Numbered from the stretch's first letter, positions 16,943-25,936 are shown. The stretch: DNA of 64,000 nt from Achromobacter pulmonis (GCF_902859765.1 NZ_CADIJV010000023.1:35622-99621); one strand, 5' to 3'. Translations and numbers: made by a program. Notes: generated by a model not told the origin, from the letters alone.

Positions 16943-18532
16943 TGGCCGCCGTCAAGCAAGACCCGGCGCGTTCCAACTGGATCCCGCCGGCGGGCGGATT
17001 GCTGCTCGCCATCGGCTTCTGGCTGGCCTTTCTGGCCTGGGTGCGGCCCCTGACGCTGCCCGACGAGGGCCGCTACGCCGGTGTCGCCTGGGACATGCTG
17101 CGCAGCGGCTCGCACATGGTGCCGTTGCTCGACGGCATGCCTTACTTCCACAAGCCGCCGCTCTATTACTGGCTCACCGAATTGTCGTTCAGCGTGTTCG
17201 GCGTGCATCCGTGGGCCGCGCGCCTGCCGTCGTTGCTGGTTGCCTGGGCCGCGCTGGCCGCGCTGTATGGCTTCGTGCGGCGCTATCGGGATGCCGCCAC
17301 CGCCACGCTGACCGCGCTGGTGCTGGCCACCATGCCTTTTTTCTACGGCGGCGCGCAGTTCGCCAACCTGGACATGCTGGTGGCCGGCATGATCACGCTG
17401 TGCGTGCTGGCCGCGGCCGATGCGGTGTTGCGCCTGGAGCGCGGCCAGGCCTACCGCTGGATGTCGTTGGCCGCCGCGGCGCTGGCCGGCCTGGCGGTGC
17501 TGGCCAAGGGGCTCATCGGCCTGGTGCTGCCCGGCGCCATCCTGTTCATCTGGCTGGTATGGGGCCGTCGCTGGCGTGCCCTGGCCGCGCTGCTGTGGCC
17601 GCCGGCGCTGCTGGTGTTCGCGGCCGTGGCCGTGCCGTGGTTCGTGCTCATGCAGATCCGTTACCCCGGCTTCTACGACTACTTCTTCGTCTACCAGCAT
17701 TTCCAGCGCTTCGCCGCCAGCGGTTTCAACAACGCCCAGCCGTTCTGGTTCTACCTGCCCGTGGTGGTGGGTCTGAGCCTGCCCTGGTCGCTGTGGGGCG
17801 GGGGGGCTGCTGCGCAAGGCCTTCTGGGGCGACGGTCCGCAGCGCGACCTGCGGCGCCTGGCGCTGATCTGGTGCGTGGTGGTGGTGGGCTTTTTCTCGC
17901 TGCCGCATTCCAAGCTGATCGGTTATGTGGTGCCGGCGCTGCCGCCCCTGGCGTTCCTGCTGGCTGAAGTGATCGCCGCCGCCGGGCGCCAGAAGTCCGA
18001 CGCGCTGTTTTCGCGCCTGGTGCGGATTTGCGCTGGCGTGGGCGCTGGCATCTGCGTGGTGGCCATTGGCATCGCCGCCCACAGCGCCCGGGGCAGCGCG
18101 GGACCGCTGGCCGCCGTGATCCGGCCGCTGGCCCAGCCAGGCGATACCTATGTCTCGCTGCACACCTACCCGTTCGACCTGGCGTTGTATGCCCAGGCGC
18201 CCAAGCCGAGCTGGGTGGTGGACGACTGGCTCAATCCGGAAGTGCCGGTGCGCGACAACTGGCGCAAGGAGCTCTATGACGCGGCCAAGTTCGAGCCCGC
18301 GGTCGGCAAGCAGGTCCTGGTCAGCTCGGATGAATTCCATGCCCGCCTGTGCGCGGCGCCCGACGGCGCCCGCTACTGGGTCTGGGGCACCCGGTCGGAT
18401 TCGGGCAATTACCGCGCGCTGGCCGGCCTGGAGCCGGTGGCGACCAGTGTGAAATACGTGATGTGGCTGGTGGTGTCGGATGCCGCCTTCAAGCAGCGGA
18501 CTTGTGGCGGAACGCCCAAAGCCGGCTCGTGA
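16942..18532 (+). pseudogene. lgmB: ArnT-like lipid A glucosaminyltransferase, frameshifted
   Basis: An ArnT/PMT-type membrane transferase split into two frames. Frame one runs from 16942 and covers the N-terminal catalytic region, including PDEGRYAGVAWDML and HKPPLYYWL, then after the seven-G run at 17800-17806 goes out of frame and stops at 17967. The natural continuation (LLRKAFWGDGPQRD, then the VVVVGFFSLPHSK helix) lies one base later and runs to 18532. Dropping one G restores a single 529-residue protein, close to ArnT length. As written the enzyme is truncated to 341 residues, of which the last 53 are out of frame. Family role: moves glucosamine from its lipid carrier to lipid A phosphate, BvgAS-activated in B. 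pertussis. A sequencing error or phase variation could also explain it. Confidence 0.85.
17800..17806 (+). repeat. Seven-G homopolymer at the lgmB frameshift
   Basis: The run sits in the codons for Gly-Gly. With six G the two halves of lgmB join in frame; with seven, as here, they do not. This makes it the probable mutational or slippage site. Confidence 0.85.
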
Positions 18533-18884
18533 TGAAGGTGGCGAACGCCAGCACGATCAGGATGAGGGCCAGCAGGATGTCATAGCGAACCGCCGTTACC
18601 CGCAGCAACCAGGCGTACGCGGATTCATTGATGATGAAGCCTGCGGCTGAAATGAAGAAGAAACGGCGGGCTGCTATGGTCCAGGGTGTTTTCGAATGTC
18701 TGAACGTGAGCCGGTAGTGTCCGCTGAAGGAAACGACGAACGCCACCAGCCAGCCGACCAGGTTGGCCAGCAACGGGGCGGCGCCGAAGGCTTCCACGCA
18801 GGTGACGGCGACGCCCCAGTGTGTGGCGGCCGCTGCGCATCCGACGGCGATGAACAGGATGACTTGCTGGACCAGGGCGCGCAT
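18489..18884 (-). CDS. lgmD: GtrA-like flippase of the lgm locus
   Basis: A 131-residue protein with four hydrophobic helices (VQQVILFIAVGCAAAATHWG, LLANLVGWLVAFVVSFSG, FFFISAAGFIINESAYAWL, LALILIVLAFATFITSRLW) and the GtrA family hallmarks, including the C-terminal basic end. GtrA proteins are thought to flip lipid-linked sugars; in the lgm model this would move undecaprenyl-phosphate-glucosamine across the inner membrane. It is encoded opposite to the other three lgm genes, overlaps the 3' end of lgmB by 44 bp tail to tail, and has only 36 bp to the divergent deacetylase gene. Confidence 0.8.
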   Translation of the reverse strand: MRALVQQVILFIAVGCAAAATHWGVAVTCVEAFGAAPLLANLVGWLVAFVVSFSGHYRLTFRHSKTPWTIAARRFFFISAAGFIINESAYAWLLRVTAVRYDILLALILIVLAFATFITSRLWAFRHKSAA

Positions 18885-18920
18885 GTGGGGCGTGTCGACG
18901 AAGAAATGCGGGGAGAGGAT

Positions 18921-19799
18921 TTGACCAAACGCATAGTGGTTTGCGGTGATGATTTTGGCATGAATGGCGACATTGATGAAGGCATGATCACGCTCGCCGC
19001 GATGGGCCGTTTGAGCGCGGTCAGTTGCCTGTCGCTGGGCCCGACCTTTCTGGCCAATGCCCCTCGGCTGGCGGCGCAGGACGCCGACCTCGGCCTGCAT
19101 GTGAACTTCACCGAACCCCTTGGCGGCGGCGCCGATGCCGACCTGCCTTCGCTGCCGCGCCTGATCCTGCGCGCCTATGCCCGGCGCCTGCCGGTGGACT
19201 GGATCGACCGGCACCTGGCGCGCCAGTTCGACGCTTTCGAAGCCGCTTTCGGCCGCGCGCCCGATTATGTCGATGGCCACCAGCATGTGCATCAGTTGCC
19301 GGTGATCCGTGAGCGCCTGTTGGCCTTGCTCAAGCAACGCTACGGGGGCCGCATGCCCTGGTTGCGCCATACCGCGCCCGGCATGCTTTGCGGCATTCCG
19401 TTGAAGGAATCGATCAAGGCCCGCGTCATCGGGGCGCTGGGCGCGGCCGCGCTGGCCCGCAGCGCCCGTCGCGAAGGCCTGCGCACCAATCGCCGCCTGC
19501 TGGGCGTCTATGACTTCGAGGGTGGCAAGCGGCGCTATGCCGATCTGTTGCAGAACTGGCTGTTCAATGCCCGCGATTGCGATCTGCTGATGTGCCATCC
19601 GGCCAAGGATAGTCACGGCGACAGCGCCATGGCGCGCCAGCGCCGCGCCGAATACGAGGTGCTGGCCTGCCCCAAGCTGGGCGATTGGCTGGCGGCCAAC
19701 GGCGTGCGTATCACGCGCCTGCCGCTGGACGCGCGCGCGGCGCCCACCAGCGGCCGATGCGCCGCGCGCGGCGGCGCGCTCCTCGGCGGACCTCGCTAG
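18921..19799 (+). CDS. lgmC: YdjC/ChbG-like carbohydrate deacetylase of the lgm locus
   Basis: A 292-residue polysaccharide-deacetylase-fold enzyme. The metal-binding start CGDDFGMN and the later YVDGHQHVHQLP and LMCHPAK motifs match the YdjC family. In the lgm pathway it would deacetylate GlcNAc on the lipid carrier. The start is uncertain: TTG at 18921 follows GGGGAG at a good spacing and places the strand-one motif at the N-terminus; an ATG at 18906 would add five residues. The last 4 bp overlap the convergent LysR gene. The Ala/Arg-rich C-terminal tail is unusual. Confidence 0.8.
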   Translation: MTKRIVVCGDDFGMNGDIDEGMITLAAMGRLSAVSCLSLGPTFLANAPRLAAQDADLGLHVNFTEPLGGGADADLPSLPRLILRAYARRLPVDWIDRHLARQFDAFEAAFGRAPDYVDGHQHVHQLPVIRERLLALLKQRYGGRMPWLRHTAPGMLCGIPLKESIKARVIGALGAAALARSARREGLRTNRRLLGVYDFEGGKRRYADLLQNWLFNARDCDLLMCHPAKDSHGDSAMARQRRAEYEVLACPKLGDWLAANGVRITRLPLDARAAPTSGRCAARGGALLGGPR

Positions 19800-20662
19800 G
19801 CCTGGGTCAGGTTCTGCAGCAGCCAGGCGCCGGCCGGTCCCAACGGCCGGCGGGTCGACCAGACCGCGTCCACCCGGATCTGGCGCGGCCAGCCCGGCAC
19901 CGTCAGTTCCACCAGTTGGCCGCCACCGAAGCGTTGCAGCATCCAGCGTGGCAGCTCGGTCCAGCCGAACCCCAGGGTGGCCATTTCCAGCAGCATCAGG
20001 TAGCCCGGCGCCGACCAGGTCGAATGCGATGGGGCGTTCTCCCGGTCATCCAGTTCGTAGGTGCTCAGGCGCAGTTCGCGTGCGCGCGTCAGATGGTCCT
20101 CGGTCACCGCCGGCAATGCCGCCAGCGGATGGCCACGGCCCACGCACAACACGATTTCCGACGCCTCGCGCAGTGTCGCGCGGGCCATGTCGGGAGGATA
20201 GCTGTCCTGCGCCGCCATCAGCCCCAGGTGGGCGCGGCCTTGCTGCACCAGCGCCACCACATCCTCGTATTCCGCGATCAGGCACTCGAAGCGCAGCGTC
20301 GGATAGCGCTGGTCGATCTGGCCGAGCATGGTCTCGAAGGTCTCCGACTGAAATGTGTCCGACAGCACGACGGTCAGGCGCGGTTCCAGGCCGGCCGAGA
20401 GTTGGCTGGCGCTGCGGTTCAGGCGGTCATTGGCCGCCAATACCTGTAAGGCCTGGTGCAGCAGCACCTGGCCGGCCTCGGTCAGGGTGGGCTGGCGCTG
20501 GCTGCGGTCGAACAAGGTCACGTTCAGGTCGACCTCGAGGTTGGCGATGGTCTCGCTGACGGTGGACTGGCTCTTGCCCAGCTTGCGGGCCGCGGCCGAA
20601 AACGTGCCTTCGGCGGCCACCTGGGCAAAGGTGGCCAGGGATTCCAGGGAATGGCGCATCAT
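19796..20662 (-). CDS. LysR family regulator, divergent from a PACE efflux gene
   Basis: A 288-residue LysR regulator with the helix-turn-helix near the N-terminus (FAQVAAEGTFSAAARKLGKS, then QSTVSETIANLEVDLNVTLF). The remaining part is a normal periplasmic-binding-protein-like effector domain. It is divergent from the PACE transporter with a 110-bp intergenic region carrying a perfect LysR box at 20681-20695. The arrangement matches regulator/PACE pairs such as AceR/AceI, so it likely controls that efflux gene in response to a toxic amine; that part is inference. Confidence 0.9.
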   Translation of the reverse strand: MMRHSLESLATFAQVAAEGTFSAAARKLGKSQSTVSETIANLEVDLNVTLFDRSQRQPTLTEAGQVLLHQALQVLAANDRLNRSASQLSAGLEPRLTVVLSDTFQSETFETMLGQIDQRYPTLRFECLIAEYEDVVALVQQGRAHLGLMAAQDSYPPDMARATLREASEIVLCVGRGHPLAALPAVTEDHLTRARELRLSTYELDDRENAPSHSTWSAPGYLMLLEMATLGFGWTELPRWMLQRFGGGQLVELTVPGWPRQIRVDAVWSTRRPLGPAGAWLLQNLTQA

Positions 20663-20680
20663 GGGCTGCCTGCGGTTGGT

Positions 20681-20695
20681 ATCGGAATTTCCGAT
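20681..20695. promoter_or_regulatory. LysR-type operator between regulator and PACE gene
   Basis: The 15-mer ATCGGAATTTCCGAT is a perfect inverted repeat around one central base and fits the T-N11-A LysR box exactly. A related half-site, ACCGGAA, recurs about 32 bp closer to the transporter. Position in the divergent region supports an operator. Confidence 0.65.
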
Positions 20696-20772
20696 GGATT
20701 CTATCTTTATCGTACCGGAAATATCGTCGAAAATCGCCGTGTTCCCGAAGCAACCGACCTTAGAGGTGGGTC

Positions 20773-21237
20773 ATGACGCAAGCCAAGAAAACCATCAAAG
20801 AGCGCTTTTTCCACGCTTTTCTGTTCGAAATCCTCGCCATCGGCCTGTGCGCGCCGGTCGCGGCCTGGGCCATGGGCAAATCGCTGTTCGAAATGGGCGT
20901 GCTGACCGCGGTGATCGCCTGGATCGCGCTGGTCTGGAACATGATCTACAACGCCGCCTTCGATCGCCTCGAAAATCGCCTGGGCATCACCCGCAACCTG
21001 CGGGTGCGCGTGATCCATGCCTTCGGCTTCGAACTGGGGCTGATCCTCATCGTGATTCCGCTGGCCGCCTGGTGGCTCGACATCAGCCTGTGGCAGGCCT
21101 TCGTGCTGGATATCGCGCTGGTGCTGTTCTACCTGCCGTACGCCTTTTTCTACAACCTGGGTTACGACCGCGCCCGGCCGCGTGTCATGGCGTGGCTGGC
21201 GCGTCGCGCCGACGCTCAGCCGGTCTTGCGCGGATAG
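20773..21237 (+). CDS. PACE family (bacterial transmembrane pair) efflux transporter
   Basis: A 154-residue protein made of two tandem bacterial-transmembrane-pair repeats, four helices in all. The first repeat has FHAFLFEILAIGLCAPVAAW with the conserved membrane Glu; the second has IHAFGFELGLILIVIPLAAW. Proteins of this family export biocides such as chlorhexidine and probably polyamines by proton exchange. It is controlled, by position, by the divergent LysR gene. Its 3' end overlaps the convergent hydrolase by 22 bp. Confidence 0.9.
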   Translation: MTQAKKTIKERFFHAFLFEILAIGLCAPVAAWAMGKSLFEMGVLTAVIAWIALVWNMIYNAAFDRLENRLGITRNLRVRVIHAFGFELGLILIVIPLAAWWLDISLWQAFVLDIALVLFYLPYAFFYNLGYDRARPRVMAWLARRADAQPVLRG

Positions 21238-22103
21238 GCACGGCTGGCGTCGCGCATGAACGCCTGCACGGCGTCATCGTATTGTTGGCCGCTGCGGAAC
21301 GCGCCCGAATGGGAAGCGCCCTCGATCTTGACCAGCCGCTTGAGTTCAGGCGGCACGCCGCGCGCGGCGGCATACAGCGCATCGCTCATGGTATGCGGCA
21401 CCACGCGGTCGGCCGTGCCGTGCAGGAACAGCATTGGTGTATGCAGTTGCGCCAGCGTCTGCACCGAGTCGAACGGTTGCGTGACCAGCAGGCTGGCGCC
21501 CGGTACGCGACCCCACTTCATGGTCGCCAGCATGTCGCTGATGCTGGTGAAGCTGGACTCGACGATCAGCCCGGCGAAATCCGGCTGTTCCGGGCGCGCC
21601 GCCAGTTTGATGGCGATGGCGCCGCCCAGGCTGTGGCCATAGATGAAGCGGCGCGACGGGTCGGGCTGCAACTGCGCCAGCTCCTTCAGTCCGGCCGTGG
21701 CGTCCTCCAGGGCGCTGGCCTCCGAGGGCAGGCGCGGCGTCGATGCGCCAAAGCCGCGGTAGTCGATCGCCAGCACGGAATACCCCTTGCGGGTCCAGCC
21801 ATCGATCCGGAAAGCGCTGCCATTGAGGTTCCAGCGCGCGCCGTGCAGATACAGCACCGTGGGCGCGCCGGCCTTGGGGCTTTGCCAGTACCAGGCCCGG
21901 ACCTGCTCGCCATTGGCCAATGCCAGATCGTAGACCCGCGTGCCTTTGGCCGGCTCGCGCCACCAGGTCTGCGGCTCGGATTGCGGCGAGAAAATCCTCT
22001 GGCGTTGCCAGGAATCCAGTTGCGAGCAGCCGACCACGCTGGCGGCGGCGAGGACGGCGGCGCCGAACAGACGGCGGACGGTGGGGCGGGGCAGGGCAGG
22101 CAT
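21216..22103 (-). CDS. Alpha/beta hydrolase with lipoprotein-like signal
   Basis: A 295-residue alpha/beta-hydrolase. The nucleophile elbow is GHSLGG, preceded by LYLHGARWNLNG (oxyanion region) and DYRGFGAS; the acid and His are probably in HGTADRVVP and EGASHSG. The start at 22103 yields an N-terminal hydrophobic stretch ending in VVGC, a likely lipobox, so the enzyme may be lipid-anchored in the periplasm. The family includes YfhR/ABHD13-like hydrolases of unknown substrate. The upstream in-frame ATGs give a less signal-like start. Confidence 0.78.
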   Translation of the reverse strand: MPALPRPTVRRLFGAAVLAAASVVGCSQLDSWQRQRIFSPQSEPQTWWREPAKGTRVYDLALANGEQVRAWYWQSPKAGAPTVLYLHGARWNLNGSAFRIDGWTRKGYSVLAIDYRGFGASTPRLPSEASALEDATAGLKELAQLQPDPSRRFIYGHSLGGAIAIKLAARPEQPDFAGLIVESSFTSISDMLATMKWGRVPGASLLVTQPFDSVQTLAQLHTPMLFLHGTADRVVPHTMSDALYAAARGVPPELKRLVKIEGASHSGAFRSGQQYDDAVQAFMRDASRAYPRKTG

Positions 22104-22174
22104 GAGGGATCGGACCCACGCCGACGGGCGTGGTTGCGCCGCCAGCATACAACGCCAACTGTTGGCCGATCGCT

Positions 22175-23062
22175 TCAAGCGGTGTCCGGATGCATCTCGC
22201 GCGCCAATGCCAGCCAGGCCTGCGCCGCGGGCGACAGGTAGCCGCCACGGCGCCAGACCAGGCCCATCTCCCAGTCGGTGCGGGCATCGCGCAGCGGCAC
22301 CAGCGCCACGCCGGCGTGGCGTTCTTCCTCGGCCTTGACGCGGGGCAGGAAGGCCACGCCCAGGCCGGCGCTGACCAGCGCCACGATGAAGTCGATCTGG
22401 CCGCTGCGGGCGGCGATGGCCGGGGCGAAGCCGGCTCGTTGGCAGGCGTCCTGGATGATGCGGTTCAGGGCAAAGCCGGTCTCGAACAGGATGAAGGGCG
22501 AGGCGCGCAATTGTTCCAGGCCGACGCTGGCGGCGCGGGCGTGGGCATGGTCGGCGGGCAGCAGGGCCAGCAGCGGTTCACGCGCCACCGGCTGCCAGTC
22601 GAAGTTGTCCGAGTCCGGCCGCAGCGACGCGGCCAGTTCGATATCGCCGGCCATGACCATTTCTTCCAGCCGATGGCCGCCATGTTCCAGCAGGCTGATC
22701 TCGATATGGGGGTAGCGGCCGCGAAAGCGCGCGAACATGGGCGCGAACAGGGTGCTGCTGCCCAGGGGCGGCAAGCCCAACCGCAGCACGCCCCGCCTGA
22801 GGCCGCGCAACTCGTCCAGCTCGGCATACAGGTCGTCGCGCTCGGCCAGCATTTTCAGCGCGCGCCGGTAGACGATTTCACCCGCCTCGGTCAGCTGCGG
22901 CGGCTGGGCCTGGCGGTCGAGCAGCGGCATGCCGATCTCGTCTTCCAGTTGGCGCACGGCCTTGCTGACAGTGGGCTGGGTGGCGAAAACGACTTTCGCT
23001 GCCTGGGAAAAGCCGCCATGGCGGACGACTTCCACCAGCGCGCGCAGGGGACGCAGCTCCAT
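22175..23062 (-). CDS. LysR family regulator, divergent from lrgAB-like genes
   Basis: A 295-residue LysR protein with a clear helix-turn-helix (GGFSQAAKVVFATQPTVSKA) and effector domain. It is divergent from the CidA/LrgA-LrgB pair, the arrangement seen for CidR-type regulators that respond to acetate or pyruvate overflow; the ligand here is not known. The 92-bp intergenic region contains an imperfect inverted repeat with TAGAT and ATCTA arms. Confidence 0.88.
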   Translation of the reverse strand: MELRPLRALVEVVRHGGFSQAAKVVFATQPTVSKAVRQLEDEIGMPLLDRQAQPPQLTEAGEIVYRRALKMLAERDDLYAELDELRGLRRGVLRLGLPPLGSSTLFAPMFARFRGRYPHIEISLLEHGGHRLEEMVMAGDIELAASLRPDSDNFDWQPVAREPLLALLPADHAHARAASVGLEQLRASPFILFETGFALNRIIQDACQRAGFAPAIAARSGQIDFIVALVSAGLGVAFLPRVKAEEERHAGVALVPLRDARTDWEMGLVWRRGGYLSPAAQAWLALAREMHPDTA

Positions 23063-23154
23063 AGTTATGCCTGTTTCGAATAGGTAGATTCAACAAATTC
23101 ATTTTATCTATGGGCTGGTCCGGCGTAAAACGGTGGGGTTCGCTGGAAATTCCC

Positions 23155-23559
23155 ATGTCTCGCCGTCGCTATCGCACCATCCTGCGCAGCCTGCTGCGCC
23201 GCAGCCGCGCGCTGCAAATTGCTGTTCTCATCCTGTTTTCGCTGCTTGGCCAGGCGCTGGCCCATGCCGCCGGCCTGCCGATCCCGGGCGGCGTCATTGG
23301 CATGGCGCTGGTGCTGGCATTGCTGGCATCGGGCCGGTTGCGGCTGCGCAATATGCGCCGCGGCGCCAGCTGGCTGCTGGGCGAGATGCTGCTGTTCTTC
23401 GTGCCGGCGGTGATGTCGCTGCTGGATCACCGCGAATTCCTGGGCGTGCTGGGGGTCAAGCTGCTGGCCGTGATCCTGCTGGGCACGGCCCTGGTCATGA
23501 TCGGCACCGCGCTGACGATCGACCTGTGCTACCGCTGGATGAACCGCCATGCGGGCTGA
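23155..23559 (+). CDS. lrgA: CidA/LrgA family membrane protein
   Basis: A 134-residue protein with four hydrophobic helices, including GLPIPGGVIGMALVLALLAS, the diagnostic CidA/LrgA segment, and LLGEMLLFFVPAVMSLLDH. Family members form holin-like complexes with LrgB or act in pyruvate transport. The start at 23155 is chosen because the family motif begins about 20 residues later; an upstream ATG would add a non-hydrophobic leader. It overlaps lrgB by 11 bp. Confidence 0.88.
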   Translation: MSRRRYRTILRSLLRRSRALQIAVLILFSLLGQALAHAAGLPIPGGVIGMALVLALLASGRLRLRNMRRGASWLLGEMLLFFVPAVMSLLDHREFLGVLGVKLLAVILLGTALVMIGTALTIDLCYRWMNRHAG

Positions 23560-24241
23560 CTTCAATCTGCTGTTCTGGCCGCTGGCCACGGTGCTGGCCT
23601 ATGTGTGCGCGCGCCTGTTCTATCGCCGTTATGCCTATTGGTGGACGTCGACCCTGGTGGTCGCGCCGGCCCTGCTGCTGTTGCTGGCCTTGCTGTTGCA
23701 TACCGGCTATCGCGACTACATGTCCGGCTCGCATTGGCTGATGATGATGTTGGGCCCGGTCATCGTCGCCTTTGCCCTGCCGCTGTACGAGCAGCGCGCG
23801 CTGATCCGGCGCTATTGGCCGGTGCTGGTGGCGGGCGTGGCGGTCGGCAGCGCCATTGCCGGCGCCAGCGCCTGGCTGCTGGGCGGCCTGCTGGACCTGC
23901 CGCCCGATCTGCGCTTGAGTCTGTTGCCGCGCTCGGTGGCCACGCCGTTTGCGGTCGCGGTGTCGTCGCACGTCGGTGGCGTGCCCGACCTGACGGCCGT
24001 GTTCGTCATCGTCACGGGCGTATTCGGCGCCGCCATCGGCCAGTTCATGCGCCGCTGGCTGCCGCTGCGCTCGGCTCTGGCGCGCGGTGCCTTGTTCGGC
24101 ATGGGCGCGCATGGCGCCGGCACGGCCAAGGCGCGCGAACTGGCGGTCGAAGAGGGCGCGGTGGCGGGGCTGGTGATGGTGATGGCGGGCCTGTTCAACG
24201 TGCTCGTCACGCCCGCCGTAGTGGTAGCGCTGCTGGCCTGA
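23549..24241 (+). CDS. lrgB: LrgB family protein (CidB/LrgB)
   Basis: A 230-residue polytopic membrane protein of the LrgB family. Conserved segments include SVATPFAVAVSSHVGGVPDL and MGAHGAGTAKARELA. LrgB works with the upstream LrgA homologue in control of cell lysis or three-carbon acid transport. The two genes overlap, so translation is coupled. The gene is followed by a GC-rich inverted repeat (24235-24241 with 24262-24268) that lacks a U tract. Confidence 0.9.
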   Translation: MRADFNLLFWPLATVLAYVCARLFYRRYAYWWTSTLVVAPALLLLLALLLHTGYRDYMSGSHWLMMMLGPVIVAFALPLYEQRALIRRYWPVLVAGVAVGSAIAGASAWLLGGLLDLPPDLRLSLLPRSVATPFAVAVSSHVGGVPDLTAVFVIVTGVFGAAIGQFMRRWLPLRSALARGALFGMGAHGAGTAKARELAVEEGAVAGLVMVMAGLFNVLVTPAVVVALLA

Positions 24242-24293
24242 GGGGGGGCGGCGCGCGCCGTTCAGGCCGGCGGCCGCGCGTGGGCCGGCTTGC

Positions 24294-24935
24294 CTAATGC
24301 AACGCTTCCTGCGCCACGGGATACAGCGAGGCGACCAGCAGCAACGCCATGGTGACGTTGAAGGCGCGGATCGTCTTGGGCTTGTGCAGCACCCGCCGCA
24401 GCGCCGTGCCGAAGGTGACCCAGATGCCGATGCTCGGCAGATTGACGATGCCGCAAACCACGGTGGCGATGACCAGGTTGGCGAAAAAACCCGTCTGCGG
24501 CGTGTAGGTGGCGATGATGCCCACCGCCATGACCCAGGCCTTGGGGTTGACCCACTGGAACGCCGCCGCCTGCAGGAAGGTCATGGGCTTGCCCCGCGCC
24601 TCGCCTTCTTGCATGCCGCCCGAGTTGGCGATCTTCCAGGCCAGGTACAGCAGGTAGGCAGCGCCCGCGTACTTCAGCACGGTGTAGAGCACCGGTATCT
24701 GCTGGAACGCCGAACCGAGTCCGATGCCCACCAGGAAAATCATCAGGGTGAAGCCCAGGTTCACGCCCAGCAGGTGCGGTACGCTGCGGCGCAAGCCGAA
24801 ATTCAGGCCGGAGGCGGCCAGCATGACATTGTTCGGCCCGGGCGTGATCGAGCTGACCAGGGCGAACAGCGCCAGGGGGCCCAGCAACGACAGGGAGGCG
24901 AGCGGCACATCGGCCAGATTGGGGAACTGCATCAT
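24294..24935 (-). CDS. LysE/RhtB family amino-acid exporter
   Basis: A 213-residue LysE-type translocator with six predicted helices and the conserved TPGPNNVMLAASGLNFGLRR motif near the N-terminus. It probably exports an amino acid. Its ATG overlaps the stop of the EamA gene upstream (ATGA, 24932-24935), so the two exporters are made together, presumably under the divergent MocR regulator. Confidence 0.9.
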   Translation of the reverse strand: MMQFPNLADVPLASLSLLGPLALFALVSSITPGPNNVMLAASGLNFGLRRSVPHLLGVNLGFTLMIFLVGIGLGSAFQQIPVLYTVLKYAGAAYLLYLAWKIANSGGMQEGEARGKPMTFLQAAAFQWVNPKAWVMAVGIIATYTPQTGFFANLVIATVVCGIVNLPSIGIWVTFGTALRRVLHKPKTIRAFNVTMALLLVASLYPVAQEALH

Positions 24936-25867
24936 TTCTTGACTCCAACGATCGCGCGGCGGCCGCCGGCGATGACCACGATGACGGCAACGGCGAACAG
25001 AAACGTGGTCAGGTCTACCGATTCACCGAAAAACAGGGCTGCAGCCACGACCGTCAGGAACGGCTGCAGCAATTGGATCTGCCCGACGCGCGCGATACCG
25101 CCGGCGGCCAGACCGCGATACCAGGCGAAAAAGCCCAGGAACATCGAGCCGAACGCCAAGTAGGCGCAGGCCCAGAGGACGCCGGCGGCGGGCCAGCCCG
25201 CCTGGTTCGAGGCCATCCAGCCGACCGGCACGGCGAGCACTGGCGCGCTGATCGCCAGCGCCCAGCAGATGGTGCGCCAGCCGCCCAGCGTGCGCGAGGC
25301 GCGCGCGCCTTCCGCATAACCCATACCGCCCAGCAGCACGGCCAGCAACAGCCAGAAATCGCCCATCGCCAAGGTTCCGTGGCCCTCGCGCAGTGCAAAT
25401 GCGCACACCAGCGCGGCGCCGACCAGGGCCCAGCCCCAGAACGCCGGCGAGGGCCGCTCGCCACTGCGCCAGGCCGCGAAGACGGCCGTGGACAGCGGCA
25501 GCAAGCCATTGAACACCGCGCCATGCGACGACGCCACCGTCTGCATCGCCAGGGTCGAGGCCAGCGGCCAGCCGACCACGATGCCGAGCGCGGCCAGGAT
25601 GACGCCCGGCCACTCGCGGCGGTCGGGCCGCCGGCTGCGCGTCAGCCACAATAAGACCAGCGCCGGCACGGCCGCCAGCAAGGCCCGCCCCAGGCCCACC
25701 AGCAGCGGCGGCAGTTCGGCCACCGCGACCCGGGTCATGGGCAGGGTCAACGAGAATACCAACACGCCCAGCAGGCCATAGCCATAGCCTTCCCAGGGCG
25801 GGACGGAGGCGCCGGCTGGCGCGGCCTGGGGCGATGGGTACAGCGCGGAACGGGGCATCGTGGGCAT
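24932..25867 (-). CDS. EamA-type DMT exporter
   Basis: A 311-residue protein of ten membrane helices in two EamA repeats, the second ending in LQPFLTVVAAALFFGESVDL. DMT exporters of this kind move amino acids or related metabolites. The start may be 25867 or the ATG at 25858. It is the first gene of an EamA-LysE operon divergent from a MocR regulator, which commonly controls such exporters; regulation by it is inferred from position and from the operator-like repeats at 25937-25952. Confidence 0.87.
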   Translation of the reverse strand: MPTMPRSALYPSPQAAPAGASVPPWEGYGYGLLGVLVFSLTLPMTRVAVAELPPLLVGLGRALLAAVPALVLLWLTRSRRPDRREWPGVILAALGIVVGWPLASTLAMQTVASSHGAVFNGLLPLSTAVFAAWRSGERPSPAFWGWALVGAALVCAFALREGHGTLAMGDFWLLLAVLLGGMGYAEGARASRTLGGWRTICWALAISAPVLAVPVGWMASNQAGWPAAGVLWACAYLAFGSMFLGFFAWYRGLAAGGIARVGQIQLLQPFLTVVAAALFFGESVDLTTFLFAVAVIVVIAGGRRAIVGVKK

Positions 25868-25936
25868 CCGGAAATCGGGGGCGGCCCGCAGGGCTTGCAG
25901 GTCGGCGCCATTGCTGTCACTCTACGCATAGTCATC

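Noticed and set aside
17876-18532. Separate 218-residue membrane gene starting at 17876
   Set aside because: It continues the lgmB frame without a start context of its own; the one-base shift at the G tract explains the split.
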